From NCBI GenBank assembly GCA_964437415.1, contig CAYTGN010000006.1, positions 1 through 64,000 of the forward strand: DNA of 64,000 nucleotides. The letters are read 5' to 3'. This DNA comes from CADEDV01 sp964437415 (GTDB lineage: Bacteria > Bacteroidota > Bacteroidia > Chitinophagales > Chitinophagaceae). The notes beneath the pieces are model-generated. The model saw nothing but the letters and a program-made list of their open reading frames with translations. It searched no databases and was not told the origin of the DNA. Numbering within the stretch: position 1 is the stretch's first letter; each line of letters begins with the position of its first letter. The position numbers and the translations under genes were made by a program. Shown here one piece after another: positions 45,920-54,775 of the stretch.

Positions 45920-48900
45920 ATGTTTATGCCAAGCGTTCAAAATAATTGTAGCAAACGAATTAGTGTATGCAGGATACTGCTGCTGTTGATTGCTCTATTT
46001 CCTGTTATTTCAGCCAGCAGCCAGAACCTGAATAATCCCAACAAAAGAGGACCACTGGGCACACAGGTGAACACCTTAAGCGGAAATTTATTTCTAAGCC
46101 GTACAGACATTTATATACCAGCCAGGGGTTTTGACCTGAATATTTCTTTCAGCTATAACAGTTTTTTATTTACAGAAGATTATGGGTATGGAAAAGGGTG
46201 GACATTCCGGTATAATATCCAATACAGTCATGATACATCCACACAAGGTGCAAGACTGATCCTGTGGGGAGACGGAAGGGAAGACAAGTATGACTCATTG
46301 CCGGGAGGCGGTTACAAAACGCCAAAGGGTTTTTTCAGCACACTGGCAGAATACCAGCCCGGAAAATATGTGCTGACCGAACTGAATGGGGTAAAATTCT
46401 TTTTTGACAATGCCACCCATAAGCGGATCACCCGGATGGAGGAGCCCAATGGCAATTATATCAGTTTCAGCTATACTGGTGAATTGCTCACCACCATGAG
46501 CAATGCCGCATCACAAACCATCACCTTTAATTACAACCCGGACGGAAGACTGATCTCTGTTACAGATGCCGTCAGCACACCTGCCAGGACCTTCACTTAC
46601 AGCTATGATGCCGCTGGTAATTTAAAAGAAGTGAAAGATCCGCTGAATGGGAAATACCAGTATACTTACCTGGTGAATGGCCCGATGAAATCACTGGCCG
46701 ATAGGAATAATAATAAGGTGGACATAATCTATTTTCCTGACCTCACAGCAAGGGAACTGATCGGGTGTAACAAAAGGCTGAGTTTTTCCTATGATACGAC
46801 TTCGCAAACTACTATTGTTACCGATCACCTGGAAACAGGTAACCAGGTAACAAAATACACTTACCAGACTGTGGATAATCTTTCCTGGATCACCTCCATG
46901 TCAGGCAATTGCTGTGGGTTCAATGTGAGCTATGAGTATGATGAACAGGGAAATCAGACAAAAATGACAGATGCCAACGGCCAGGTGTACACATACACTT
47001 ATGATGAGAATGGCAGTATGCTGACAGCCACTGATCCGCTGGGGCAGGTAAGTACATATACTTATACTACGGATTTCAAAAAAATAGACAGCTACAAAGA
47101 TCCTAAAGGAAATCTTTATACCATCAGCTACGACGCCAACGGTAATATGACCCAATTGATAACACCGGGTAATAATATTTACGCTGCCACTTACAATGCC
47201 GCCGGTGATATTATTACAAGCACCGACCCGAAGGGCAATACTTATACATACAATTATGATGCAGTTGGTAATCCAACGAATGTAAGCGGACCGAATGGAT
47301 ATAATGCAATATTATCTTTTGATGCACGGGGCCGGCTGCTATCTTATACCGATGCAAGAGGAAATAATTCAACAGCAGAGTATGATATATTGAACAGGCT
47401 TAAAAGAATAACCGACCCGATCAATAATAACGTTCAGTTTAATTATGATGCAGCGGGTAACATAACTTCGGTGATCAATAAAAATAATGAAACCAGCATT
47501 TTTGATTATGATGCCAGCAACAGGATCGTAAAGGTGACCGGGCCCACCGGTAACGAGGCCGGTTTCACCTATGATGGCATGGATAACCTGACCAGCGTAA
47601 AAAATGCATTGGGACATGAAACAAAACTCAGCTATGATAACCGCAACCGGCTGAAAGGCGCAAAAGATCCTGAGAACAATAATGCCATCTATAATTATGA
47701 TGCCAACGGAAATATGACCAGCATAAGTCTGCCCAACGGGCAGTCATTGAATTATACCTACGACCAGTTGAACCGGTTAATAGCTGTAAGTGATGCGACC
47801 AGCACAATTGCCACATTAGCCTACGATAAGAATAGTAATGTAACCAGCTATACAAATGCCACCGGCGCCACAGTATCCGCCAGTTATGACAGTCTTGACC
47901 GTTTAAAGCAAATAACCGATCCGCTGGGTAACAGCGCCTCATATGTATATGATAAGAATAACAATATTATATCCGTAACAGACCGTGAAGGCCATACCAG
48001 CCATTATACCTATGATAGTCTTGACAGGGTGAAAACGTATACAGATAATAATGGGTTTGTAATAACAGTGGGTTATGATGCTGAAAGTAATATCACTTCG
48101 CTTACTGACCAGAATAATAATACGACCACTTATACTTACGACAACCTGAACCGCAGGAAACGGATGACATACCCGGATGGAAAGTTTGCGGAGAACACTT
48201 ATGATAATAAAAGCAATGTGACCGCCATACGGCTGACAGACGGAACAACTATTAATTACCAGTATGACACACTGAACCGTGTGGTAAGCCGCACATTGCC
48301 CGGGGGTGAAGTGTATAGTTTTACCTACGATAAACTAAGCCGTGTTTTAACTGCAACCAATAATAATGGAACGACCTCATTTACTTATGATGCACTCAAT
48401 CGTGTCACCTCCGAAAGTTTTGATGGAAGAACGATCAATTATAGTTACAGTATTGCCGGACGTACGCAAACAACGGTTTATCCCGATAGCAGCGTTGTGT
48501 TAAAGGAGTTTGATACAAGGAACAGGCTGATAAAAGTATTAAAAGACGGAGTAACGGTTGCAGAGTATGCATATAACAATGCCAATCAGCTCACACAAAA
48601 AACTTTTGGCAATGGCGCTAACAGCATCCTGCAGTATGATTTTGCCAACCGGCTCAGCAGCATGACAACAACCGCTGCAAGTGGTTCGATCCAGAACAGC
48701 CAGTTTAGTTATGATAAAGAATACAATAAGACAGCTATAACCCGGCTGGATGATCTTTCTCTCTCCGAACAGTTTACTTATGATAACGGCTACCGCCTCA
48801 CCAATTATAAAAGAGGCCCTGCGGGCAGTCCTGTTATTCAGAATACTTATACTTATGATGCTGTCGGTAATCGCACAGCAGCCAACCTGAATGGGGTTGC

Positions 48901-51799
48901 CACAACTTATAGTATAAATAACTTAAACCAGCTTACGGGAGTCAATGGTAACAGCTTCACATTTGATGACAAAGGAAATATAACGTATGATGGAACATTC
49001 TATAAAACATATGATGCGGAGAACCGTCTTGTAAAAGATTCCTCTTCTCCCGCCAGTGTGATCAGTTATGGGTATGATGCCTTGAACAGGAGGATAACCA
49101 AAGCCATTAACGGAAATGTTTTAAAATACACTTATAGCGGGGCTGCACAAATAGAAGAGCGCAATAACAGCAATGTGTTACTAAACCGTACAATTTACAA
49201 TGGGTTCCTCTCACCGGTGATGAATGAAAAAGACGGTAACAGTTTTTATTATCATTCCAATGAATTGGGTTCAGTGGAGGCTATAACCAATAACAGCGGA
49301 CGACTGGTTGAAAGTTATCGCTACGATGCCTACGGTAAGCTTTCAAGATATGATAGCTTAAGCAATCCGTTGGCATCATCAATTGCAGGCAACCGTTTTG
49401 GTTTTACCGGACAGGAGTATGACAGTGCATCCGGCAGCTATCGTTTCTTTTTCAGAAATTATTCTCCGGAAACAGGGGTATTTAATCAAAGGGATTTGAT
49501 AGAATATGGAGATGGCATGGGAATGTATCAGTATGTCGGAAATAATCCGGCGAATGGGGTGGATGTGTGGGGACTACAATGTCATTATACTGATATTTAT
49601 AATAGTATGCCTAAATCAGCGCAGGAAGAGGTAGACAGACTAAGAAGGGAAGCTCCATGGGAGGAAATTGCTCTATATGTTAATAACAATCTTTTTGGAG
49701 CTGCTAATTCTATCGCTAGTGTAGCTGCTGCAAAATCACTCGTTGCAAACCCTTTTACTGGGATTGCTGTCACACCTCTAACTGCTTATAGCACGGCTAA
49801 GTCTGTTAATAGTTTAAGTGCCAATTGGGAAACCAATACGACCGGGCAGAATATCGACGGATCTATAGGTGTTGCTAGCGGTATGTTATCAACAGGAATA
49901 GGTTTTGTTACAACTGCAGAAGTAGGCGGCACAGCTGTAACAACATGGTTTACTGGTGCTGGAGTGTCTGGCAGTATAGGTGCAGGAATGAAGGCTGCAA
50001 GTGTAACATTTGCCACCCCTGTAGGAGTGGTTGTTCTAGCAACAGCTGGTGGCCTTGCTATATATGGTCTAACAAATGAGGGAGCAAAAGTATTAACAGG
50101 CAGATCATTACAAGAAATCGGCGAGTTAATACCAAATCCGATTGTGGAAAGCATGTTCGATGGCAGCACTACAACATTTCTTGATTTTTTATATAATAAT
50201 AATCTATCCGGAAAACTGGATTATGATGAAATTCACCGAGCAAAAGCAATGTGGGAAAATGATCGAGCTGTTGAGTATTTGTTAGAGAAGAAAGGGAAAA
50301 AGTTAGATTATGACAGCTATTATCAATTTCAATCTCAATGTAATCAAGGTGGTACCCGCAAACGAGGCAGATGGGTTTGGGATGAACAAAAGCAAATGTT
50401 TGTGTTCATACCCTTCGATCCGAATCTCATCATCGGCCCTGCCGGCCAATCCGATAAAAAATGGGTGAGTGTAAAAGAAAGAATGCCCTATACAATCTTA
50501 TTTGAAAACGATTCGTCTGCAACAGCAAGGGCACGGTATATAAAGATTACCACTCCGATTGAACCAAAACAGGATGCAGCAACTTTAGAACTTGGTAGTG
50601 TAGGTTTCAATAACCAGAGTTTTGAAATTCCGCAAGACCGTTCTTCTTACTATCAGCGATTGGATGCAAGAGATTCTACGGGTGTATATGTTGATCTCAC
50701 CGCAGGTTATGATGTTATCAATAATCAAATCTTCTGGGAGTTTCAGGCAATTGATCCAATCACATTACTTCCACCAGAAGATCCAGAGGCCGGTTTCCTT
50801 TTCCTCCGGGATACCGCCAACCCCACCTACGGTAATGGCTTTGTCAACTTCAGCATCAAACCCCGTGCAGATGCACAAACATTGGATACTATTGGTGCCA
50901 GGGCATTTATCATTTTTGATGAGAATGAAGTAATACCCACCAATATACATACAAACACCATTGATGCGCTGCCACCCGCCAGCCAGTTGAATGCGGCATC
51001 CGTTACGGATAATTTAGTTACACTGAGTTGGACAGGAGCGGATGATGCCGGCGGAAGCGGCATTGATCATTACACGGTCTATGTATCCACCGACCAGGTC
51101 AATTACAGTGTGCTGTTCCCGACAGTGATTGGCACAGACACCACTTTCATTTTGCCGCAAAACCCGAACTATTGCTTCTTTGTGCTGGCTACGGATAAAG
51201 TGGGTCATACCGAAACGTTCAACCCGGCATTCCTGCAATGTGCTTCCATCAGCGGGCCGCTGCCGGTGACCTGGCTCTATTTCAACGGCAGCAACCAGGG
51301 AAGGGATAATATCCTGAAATGGGGCACTGCCAGTGAGCAAAACAGCAAAGAGTTCAGACTGGAACGTTCGTTGAACGGAACGGACTTCAACCAGGTTGCA
51401 GTGGTGCCTGCTGCGGGCAACAGTTCTGTCAACAGGGATTATAGTTATACCGATCGGGGAATAGACCGGCTGAACAGCAACGTGATGTTCTACCGGCTGA
51501 AACAGGTGGACCAGGATGATAATTTCCGTTATTCAACAATAGTGCGGCTGCATTACAGGGAAAACAATAAAGCGCCGACGATCGTTTATCCCAACCCGAC
51601 AGGCGGTATGGTGACACTGGTGCTGGGTGATCAGTCGCTGCTGGGCTCAGAGGCACTGGTGATGGATATTAACGGAAGGGTGCTGCAACGGGTGAAGCTG
51701 ACCGCCGCCAGCCAGTCCATAAACCTGCAGCCGTATATCAACGGTATGTACCTGATAAGGCTCAGCAATAAAGAAACATTGAAAGTGATAAAACAGTAA
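45920..51799 (+). CDS. RHS-repeat protein with T9SS type A sorting domain
   Basis: 1,959 residues from the ATG at 45920 (45926 also possible), giving a signal peptide ending VISASSQ. Order: DUF6531-like N-terminal domain (NKRGPLGTQVNTLSGNLF), then several dozen YD repeats (YDxxGNxTxxxxxxxG) to about residue 1130, then the RHS core (RYDAYGKLSRYDS to NPANGVDVWGL, 1134-1219). A tip region follows (1220-1498) with a Gly/Ala-rich hydrophobic part and a Lys-rich part, then a DPNLIIGPAG module (from 1499), a fibronectin-like segment, and a T9SS sorting domain with IVYPNPTGGMVTLVLG. Most RHS proteins are not sent through T9SS. It shares an operon with the giant gene. Confidence 0.93.
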   Translation: MFMPSVQNNCSKRISVCRILLLLIALFPVISASSQNLNNPNKRGPLGTQVNTLSGNLFLSRTDIYIPARGFDLNISFSYNSFLFTEDYGYGKGWTFRYNIQYSHDTSTQGARLILWGDGREDKYDSLPGGGYKTPKGFFSTLAEYQPGKYVLTELNGVKFFFDNATHKRITRMEEPNGNYISFSYTGELLTTMSNAASQTITFNYNPDGRLISVTDAVSTPARTFTYSYDAAGNLKEVKDPLNGKYQYTYLVNGPMKSLADRNNNKVDIIYFPDLTARELIGCNKRLSFSYDTTSQTTIVTDHLETGNQVTKYTYQTVDNLSWITSMSGNCCGFNVSYEYDEQGNQTKMTDANGQVYTYTYDENGSMLTATDPLGQVSTYTYTTDFKKIDSYKDPKGNLYTISYDANGNMTQLITPGNNIYAATYNAAGDIITSTDPKGNTYTYNYDAVGNPTNVSGPNGYNAILSFDARGRLLSYTDARGNNSTAEYDILNRLKRITDPINNNVQFNYDAAGNITSVINKNNETSIFDYDASNRIVKVTGPTGNEAGFTYDGMDNLTSVKNALGHETKLSYDNRNRLKGAKDPENNNAIYNYDANGNMTSISLPNGQSLNYTYDQLNRLIAVSDATSTIATLAYDKNSNVTSYTNATGATVSASYDSLDRLKQITDPLGNSASYVYDKNNNIISVTDREGHTSHYTYDSLDRVKTYTDNNGFVITVGYDAESNITSLTDQNNNTTTYTYDNLNRRKRMTYPDGKFAENTYDNKSNVTAIRLTDGTTINYQYDTLNRVVSRTLPGGEVYSFTYDKLSRVLTATNNNGTTSFTYDALNRVTSESFDGRTINYSYSIAGRTQTTVYPDSSVVLKEFDTRNRLIKVLKDGVTVAEYAYNNANQLTQKTFGNGANSILQYDFANRLSSMTTTAASGSIQNSQFSYDKEYNKTAITRLDDLSLSEQFTYDNGYRLTNYKRGPAGSPVIQNTYTYDAVGNRTAANLNGVATTYSINNLNQLTGVNGNSFTFDDKGNITYDGTFYKTYDAENRLVKDSSSPASVISYGYDALNRRITKAINGNVLKYTYSGAAQIEERNNSNVLLNRTIYNGFLSPVMNEKDGNSFYYHSNELGSVEAITNNSGRLVESYRYDAYGKLSRYDSLSNPLASSIAGNRFGFTGQEYDSASGSYRFFFRNYSPETGVFNQRDLIEYGDGMGMYQYVGNNPANGVDVWGLQCHYTDIYNSMPKSAQEEVDRLRREAPWEEIALYVNNNLFGAANSIASVAAAKSLVANPFTGIAVTPLTAYSTAKSVNSLSANWETNTTGQNIDGSIGVASGMLSTGIGFVTTAEVGGTAVTTWFTGAGVSGSIGAGMKAASVTFATPVGVVVLATAGGLAIYGLTNEGAKVLTGRSLQEIGELIPNPIVESMFDGSTTTFLDFLYNNNLSGKLDYDEIHRAKAMWENDRAVEYLLEKKGKKLDYDSYYQFQSQCNQGGTRKRGRWVWDEQKQMFVFIPFDPNLIIGPAGQSDKKWVSVKERMPYTILFENDSSATARARYIKITTPIEPKQDAATLELGSVGFNNQSFEIPQDRSSYYQRLDARDSTGVYVDLTAGYDVINNQIFWEFQAIDPITLLPPEDPEAGFLFLRDTANPTYGNGFVNFSIKPRADAQTLDTIGARAFIIFDENEVIPTNIHTNTIDALPPASQLNAASVTDNLVTLSWTGADDAGGSGIDHYTVYVSTDQVNYSVLFPTVIGTDTTFILPQNPNYCFFVLATDKVGHTETFNPAFLQCASISGPLPVTWLYFNGSNQGRDNILKWGTASEQNSKEFRLERSLNGTDFNQVAVVPAAGNSSVNRDYSYTDRGIDRLNSNVMFYRLKQVDQDDNFRYSTIVRLHYRENNKAPTIVYPNPTGGMVTLVLGDQSLLGSEALVMDINGRVLQRVKLTAASQSINLQPYINGMYLIRLSNKETLKVIKQ

Positions 51800-51824
51800 C
51801 AAGAAGGCCGCTATCCTTGTGTGA

Positions 51825-51857
51825 AAGCCGCTCTGTTTCAGCAGGCGGCTTCTTTTT
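51825..51857 (+). terminator. Terminator after the RHS gene
   Basis: Stem AAGCCGC / GCGGCTT around a 13-base loop, followed by CTTTTTATTTT. It lies in the gap before paaE on the opposite strand and may serve both directions. Confidence 0.7.
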
Positions 51858-52938
51858 ATTTTATATCAAAATCCACCACTACTTTATCAGTCTTCGGATG
51901 GCTCTGGCAGGCGAGGATATAACCCTTTTCTATTTCCTCTTCTTCAAGGCCCCAATGCACATCCATTTCCACCTGGCCTTCGAGCAGTCTTGCTTTGCAG
52001 GTGCAGCACACCCCGCCCTTGCAGGCAAAAGGAAGATCGGCGCCTTGTTTTAAAGCGGCATCAAGAATAGTTATATCAGAAGTGAGAGAAAGGTCAAAAT
52101 CAAAAGCACGGCCATCAAGTTTGACGGTTATTTTGCTTTTCGGGCCGCCGTCATCAATTTTTGATTTTTGGTTTTTGGTTTTTGATTTTATTTGGCCTGG
52201 GGTGGTAAACAGCTCAAAGTGTATTTTCTTTTTATCAATGCCTTTTGCTTCCAAGAAATCTTTTACGCCAAATATCATTTCTTCGGGGCCGCAGACAAAA
52301 AACTCATCAGTCGAAGTATAGTCAACTAATTTTCCCAGTTCAGTAAGTTTTTCTGTGTTGATGCGACCAAAGTTCAGTGAAGCATCTGTTCGTTCCCGGC
52401 TCAGGATATGAATGAGATTGAACCGGTTCATATATTTATTCTTCAGCCCTTCCAGTTCTTCAAAGAAAATAATGGATGAGCGGCTCTTATTGCCATACAC
52501 TAACGTGAAATGACTATGCGGCTCTGTGGCCAGTGTTGTTTTTATCAATGACAAAACAGGTGTGATGCCGCTGCCCGCAGCAAATGCCATATAGTTTTTA
52601 TGATGGGAAGGATCAAGCGGCGTGTAAAATTTTCCAACCGGTTCCATCACTTCCAGCACATCACCTTTTTTCAATTGCTCATTGGCAAAAGAGGAGAATA
52701 ATCCGCCATCCACTTTTTTGATCGCCACTCTCCATTCTTTTTCCAAAGGCGAACTGCAGATGGAATAGGTGCGTCGAACTTCTTCATTGTTGATAAGGGT
52801 CCGCATAGTGAGGCTCTGCCCCTGGGTGAACTGAAAACTTTTTTCCAACCCGGCGGGAATTTCAAACTGAACGGACACACATTCAGGAGTCTCCCTTCTC
52901 ACTTCTTTGATGCGCAGCGGGTGAAAATGAATGGACAT
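51856..52938 (-). CDS. paaE: PaaE, reductase of phenylacetyl-CoA epoxidase
   Basis: 360 residues. It has a ferredoxin-NADP reductase module, with FAD motif RRTYSICSSP (about 55-64), NAD-binding AAGSGITPVLSLIK and the C-terminal end FELFTTPG, then a plant-type [2Fe-2S] domain, CKGGVCCTCKARL with the last Cys in ILACQSH. It passes electrons from NADPH to PaaA. The linker between the modules (IKSKTKNQKSKIDDGG) is encoded by a low-complexity T-rich repeat. It lies some 25 kb from paaABCD, just after a TetR gene with three bases between them. Confidence 0.95.
   Translation of the reverse strand: MSIHFHPLRIKEVRRETPECVSVQFEIPAGLEKSFQFTQGQSLTMRTLINNEEVRRTYSICSSPLEKEWRVAIKKVDGGLFSSFANEQLKKGDVLEVMEPVGKFYTPLDPSHHKNYMAFAAGSGITPVLSLIKTTLATEPHSHFTLVYGNKSRSSIIFFEELEGLKNKYMNRFNLIHILSRERTDASLNFGRINTEKLTELGKLVDYTSTDEFFVCGPEEMIFGVKDFLEAKGIDKKKIHFELFTTPGQIKSKTKNQKSKIDDGGPKSKITVKLDGRAFDFDLSLTSDITILDAALKQGADLPFACKGGVCCTCKARLLEGQVEMDVHWGLEEEEIEKGYILACQSHPKTDKVVVDFDIK
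52156..52190. repeat. T-rich low-complexity repeat inside paaE
   Basis: Four units of the type TTTTTG(A/G) give the plus-strand pattern ATTTTTGATTTTTGG repeated. It codes for the Lys/Ser/Asn linker of PaaE. A similar AAATCTAAAATCT-type repeat lies in the gap at 53777-53810. Confidence 0.6.
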
Positions 52939-52941
52939 ACA

Positions 52942-53535
52942 TCACTTGGGTTTGCGAAGGCCGTCAATCATGATCATTAGCATATTGTCTTCCAGTTCCT
53001 GTGCGTTGATGCGGGCCGTGCTGCGGTGCCAGCTTTCAATGCCGCTGATGGCATGAAGAATGATAAGTATAGCAGTGGGAGCATCAATCTTCCGTATCTC
53101 ACCTTTATTGATGCCTTCTTCAATGATGGCAGCAAACTTTTTGCGGTAGCTGCGCCGCTGGTTCTGGAAATTGGAAAGATAGGGTTCTTCGAGGTGTTTC
53201 CATTCCCTGTCACTTACATACACCTCTTCATAATGTTCTACCATCTGTTTGATATGGAAACGCAGCAATATCTCAACCTTGGCAATGGAACTTTGATGAC
53301 CCGCATCAATAAGCTCCATGTTTTCATTAAAACGGTTGGCTACATCAAAACAGATGGACTCCAGAATCTCGTTCTTGGAACGGATATGGTTATACAAACT
53401 GGCGGCTTCAATGCCTACGGATTCGGCCAGGTCCCGCATGGAAGTGGCGGCAAAACCTTTTTCCCGGAACATGGCGGCTGCCTTGCGCAGGATCAGCTCT
53501 TTTTTCGATGCTTTTTTACGTTGTGTTTTGGCCAT
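52942..53535 (-). CDS. TetR-family transcriptional regulator, probable paa regulator
   Basis: 197 residues from the ATG at 53535. The N-terminal helix-turn-helix is AAAMFREKGFAATSMRDLAE and SVGIEAASLYNHIRSKNEIL; the basic start (KTQRKKASKKELIL) is typical. The C-terminal ligand domain resembles TetR proteins linked to fatty acid or phenylacetate catabolism. It lies directly upstream of paaE on the same strand, with four nt between, so it may regulate paaE and the paaA operon in response to phenylacetyl-CoA; PaaR of some bacteria belongs to this family. Its -7 box is 4 nt from the ATG, suggesting a leaderless message. Confidence 0.88.
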   Translation of the reverse strand: MAKTQRKKASKKELILRKAAAMFREKGFAATSMRDLAESVGIEAASLYNHIRSKNEILESICFDVANRFNENMELIDAGHQSSIAKVEILLRFHIKQMVEHYEEVYVSDREWKHLEEPYLSNFQNQRRSYRKKFAAIIEEGINKGEIRKIDAPTAILIILHAISGIESWHRSTARINAQELEDNMLMIMIDGLRKPK

Positions 53536-53539
53536 GCCC

Positions 53540-53547
53540 AAAGATAA
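53540..53547 (-). promoter_or_regulatory. -7 box of the TetR-paaE operon
   Basis: Minus-strand TATCTTTG is an exact TAnnTTTG match. The expected transcription start would be 1 base from the ATG. A TTTGAC element lies upstream at a spacing of about 22. Confidence 0.5.
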
Positions 53548-53566
53548 TTAGTAAGGAGGTCATATT

Positions 53567-53602
53567 GGTCAAATGGGTCAAATAAGTCAAATGGGCCAGA
53601 TG
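53567..53602. repeat. Four tandem 9-bp repeats upstream of the TetR gene
   Basis: GGTCAAATG, GGTCAAATA, AGTCAAATG and GGCCAGATG follow one another without gaps. On the minus strand each unit holds TTTGAC, and the array covers the -33 region of the TetR promoter. Confidence 0.7.
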
Positions 53603-53608
53603 GTGAGA

Positions 53609-53673
53609 AAGGTTGCCAACCTTACAAATGTCTTTATCCCGCAGGCAGGGCGTCAACTAAGGTTGGCAACCTT
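53609..53673. repeat. Pair of 15-bp palindromes
   Basis: AAGGTTGCCAACCTT (53609-53623) and AAGGTTGGCAACCTT (53659-53673). Each is self-complementary around one central base, and the two are reverse complements of each other, so they can form either two small hairpins or one long one. Repeats of this type are dispersed in many Bacteroidota genomes (from general knowledge). Confidence 0.7.
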
Positions 53674-53732
53674 GGAAATAGTTCTACCCTGAATAAGTCA
53701 TTGCCAAAGGCCGATAATGTCATTAATTGCAG

Positions 53733-53740
53733 TAGGTTTG
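53733..53740 (+). promoter_or_regulatory. Candidate -7 promoter box for the PfkB kinase
   Basis: TAGGTTTG fits TAnnTTTG and lies 74 bases before the start at 53815. No clear -33 partner is present. Confidence 0.35.
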
Positions 53741-53776
53741 CTCACCAAAAAGATAACCCCTTGTTTTTTCAGGGAT

Positions 53777-53810
53777 TAAAATCTTAAATCTGCAATCTAA
53801 AATCTAAAAC
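53777..53810. repeat. AT-rich intergenic repeat
   Basis: AAAATCTTAAATCTGCAATC is followed by TAAAATCTAAAACC just before the kinase start. The AATCT unit recurs at short intervals. Such strings are frequent between genes in this phylum. Confidence 0.5.
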
Positions 53811-53814
53811 CAGT

Positions 53815-54738
53815 ATGTCGCTTATCTCAGTTGGCACCATGGCCTTTGACGCTATCGAAACCCCGTTTGGAAAAATAAACCAGGTGGTCGGAGGCTCGGG
53901 CACCTATGTGGCCTATGCCGCCAGCAATTTTGTGAAACCGGTGCAGCAGATATCCATTGTGGGTTTTGATTTTCCTCAGGAAGAGATGGAAGAACTGCGC
54001 ATAAGAGGGGTGCACCTGGATGGGGTGGTGACAGTGCCCGATAAAAAATCATTTTTCTGGAGCGGTCGCTACCACGAGGATATGAACAGCCGTGACACAT
54101 TGATCACCGACCTGAACGTACTCGCCGATTTTGACCCGCATATCCCGGACAGCTACCAGGGGGCGGAGTTTTTGATGCTGGGCAACCTGGCGCCAAAGAT
54201 CCAGTTGAATGTGATCCAGGAAATGAAAAAAAGACCCAAGCTGATCGCCATGGACACGATGAACTTCTGGATGGAGTCGGCTATGGCAGAACTGAAGATT
54301 GTGCTGAAATATGTTGATATGCTTATCATCAATGATGCAGAGGCAAGGCAACTCACCGGCATGTTTTCATTGGTGAAAGCTGCAAAGTCTATTTTGCAAA
54401 TGGGCCCCAAATACCTGATCATCAAAAAAGGAGAACACGGCGCCTTGCTGTTTCATGGGGATGAAGTGTTCTTTGCACCGGCGTTACCATTGGAAGATGT
54501 ATTTGATCCCACCGGCGCAGGCGACACTTTTGCCGGTGGCTTCATGGGTCATATTGCCAAAACGGGTGACATCTCTTTTGAAAATATGAAGCGGGGAATC
54601 ATTGTTGGTTCGGCCATGGCCAGTTTCTGTGTTGAAAAATTCGGGCCAACGAGATTGAAAGAAATAACGGCGACTGATATTACCGGTCGGATACAGCAGT
54701 TTAAGGATTTGGTGAGTTTTGAGATTGAGCTGGTGTGA
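53815..54738 (+). CDS. PfkB-family carbohydrate kinase
   Basis: 307 residues. The N-terminal ISVGTMAFDAIETPFGK and GGSGTYVAYAASNF, and the C-terminal PfkB motif DPTGAGDTFAGGFMGH with catalytic D237, place it in the ribokinase/PfkB family. The pattern NDAEARQLTG near the middle is also typical. The substrate is not clear: the family includes ribokinase, adenosine kinase and other sugar kinases. It stands alone; the GIY-YIG gene converges on it. Confidence 0.9.
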   Translation: MSLISVGTMAFDAIETPFGKINQVVGGSGTYVAYAASNFVKPVQQISIVGFDFPQEEMEELRIRGVHLDGVVTVPDKKSFFWSGRYHEDMNSRDTLITDLNVLADFDPHIPDSYQGAEFLMLGNLAPKIQLNVIQEMKKRPKLIAMDTMNFWMESAMAELKIVLKYVDMLIINDAEARQLTGMFSLVKAAKSILQMGPKYLIIKKGEHGALLFHGDEVFFAPALPLEDVFDPTGAGDTFAGGFMGHIAKTGDISFENMKRGIIVGSAMASFCVEKFGPTRLKEITATDITGRIQQFKDLVSFEIELV

Positions 54739-54775
54739 ACTTGCGAGCCACTGAGTACATTTCTTTCAACATAGA

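Noticed and set aside
45920..51799. Classical RHS toxin with downstream immunity gene
   Set aside because: The C-terminus is a T9SS sorting domain and the next gene, paaE, is on the opposite strand. No candidate immunity gene was seen.
53567..53602. CRISPR array
   Set aside because: Units are 9 bp and contiguous with no spacers, and there are no cas genes.
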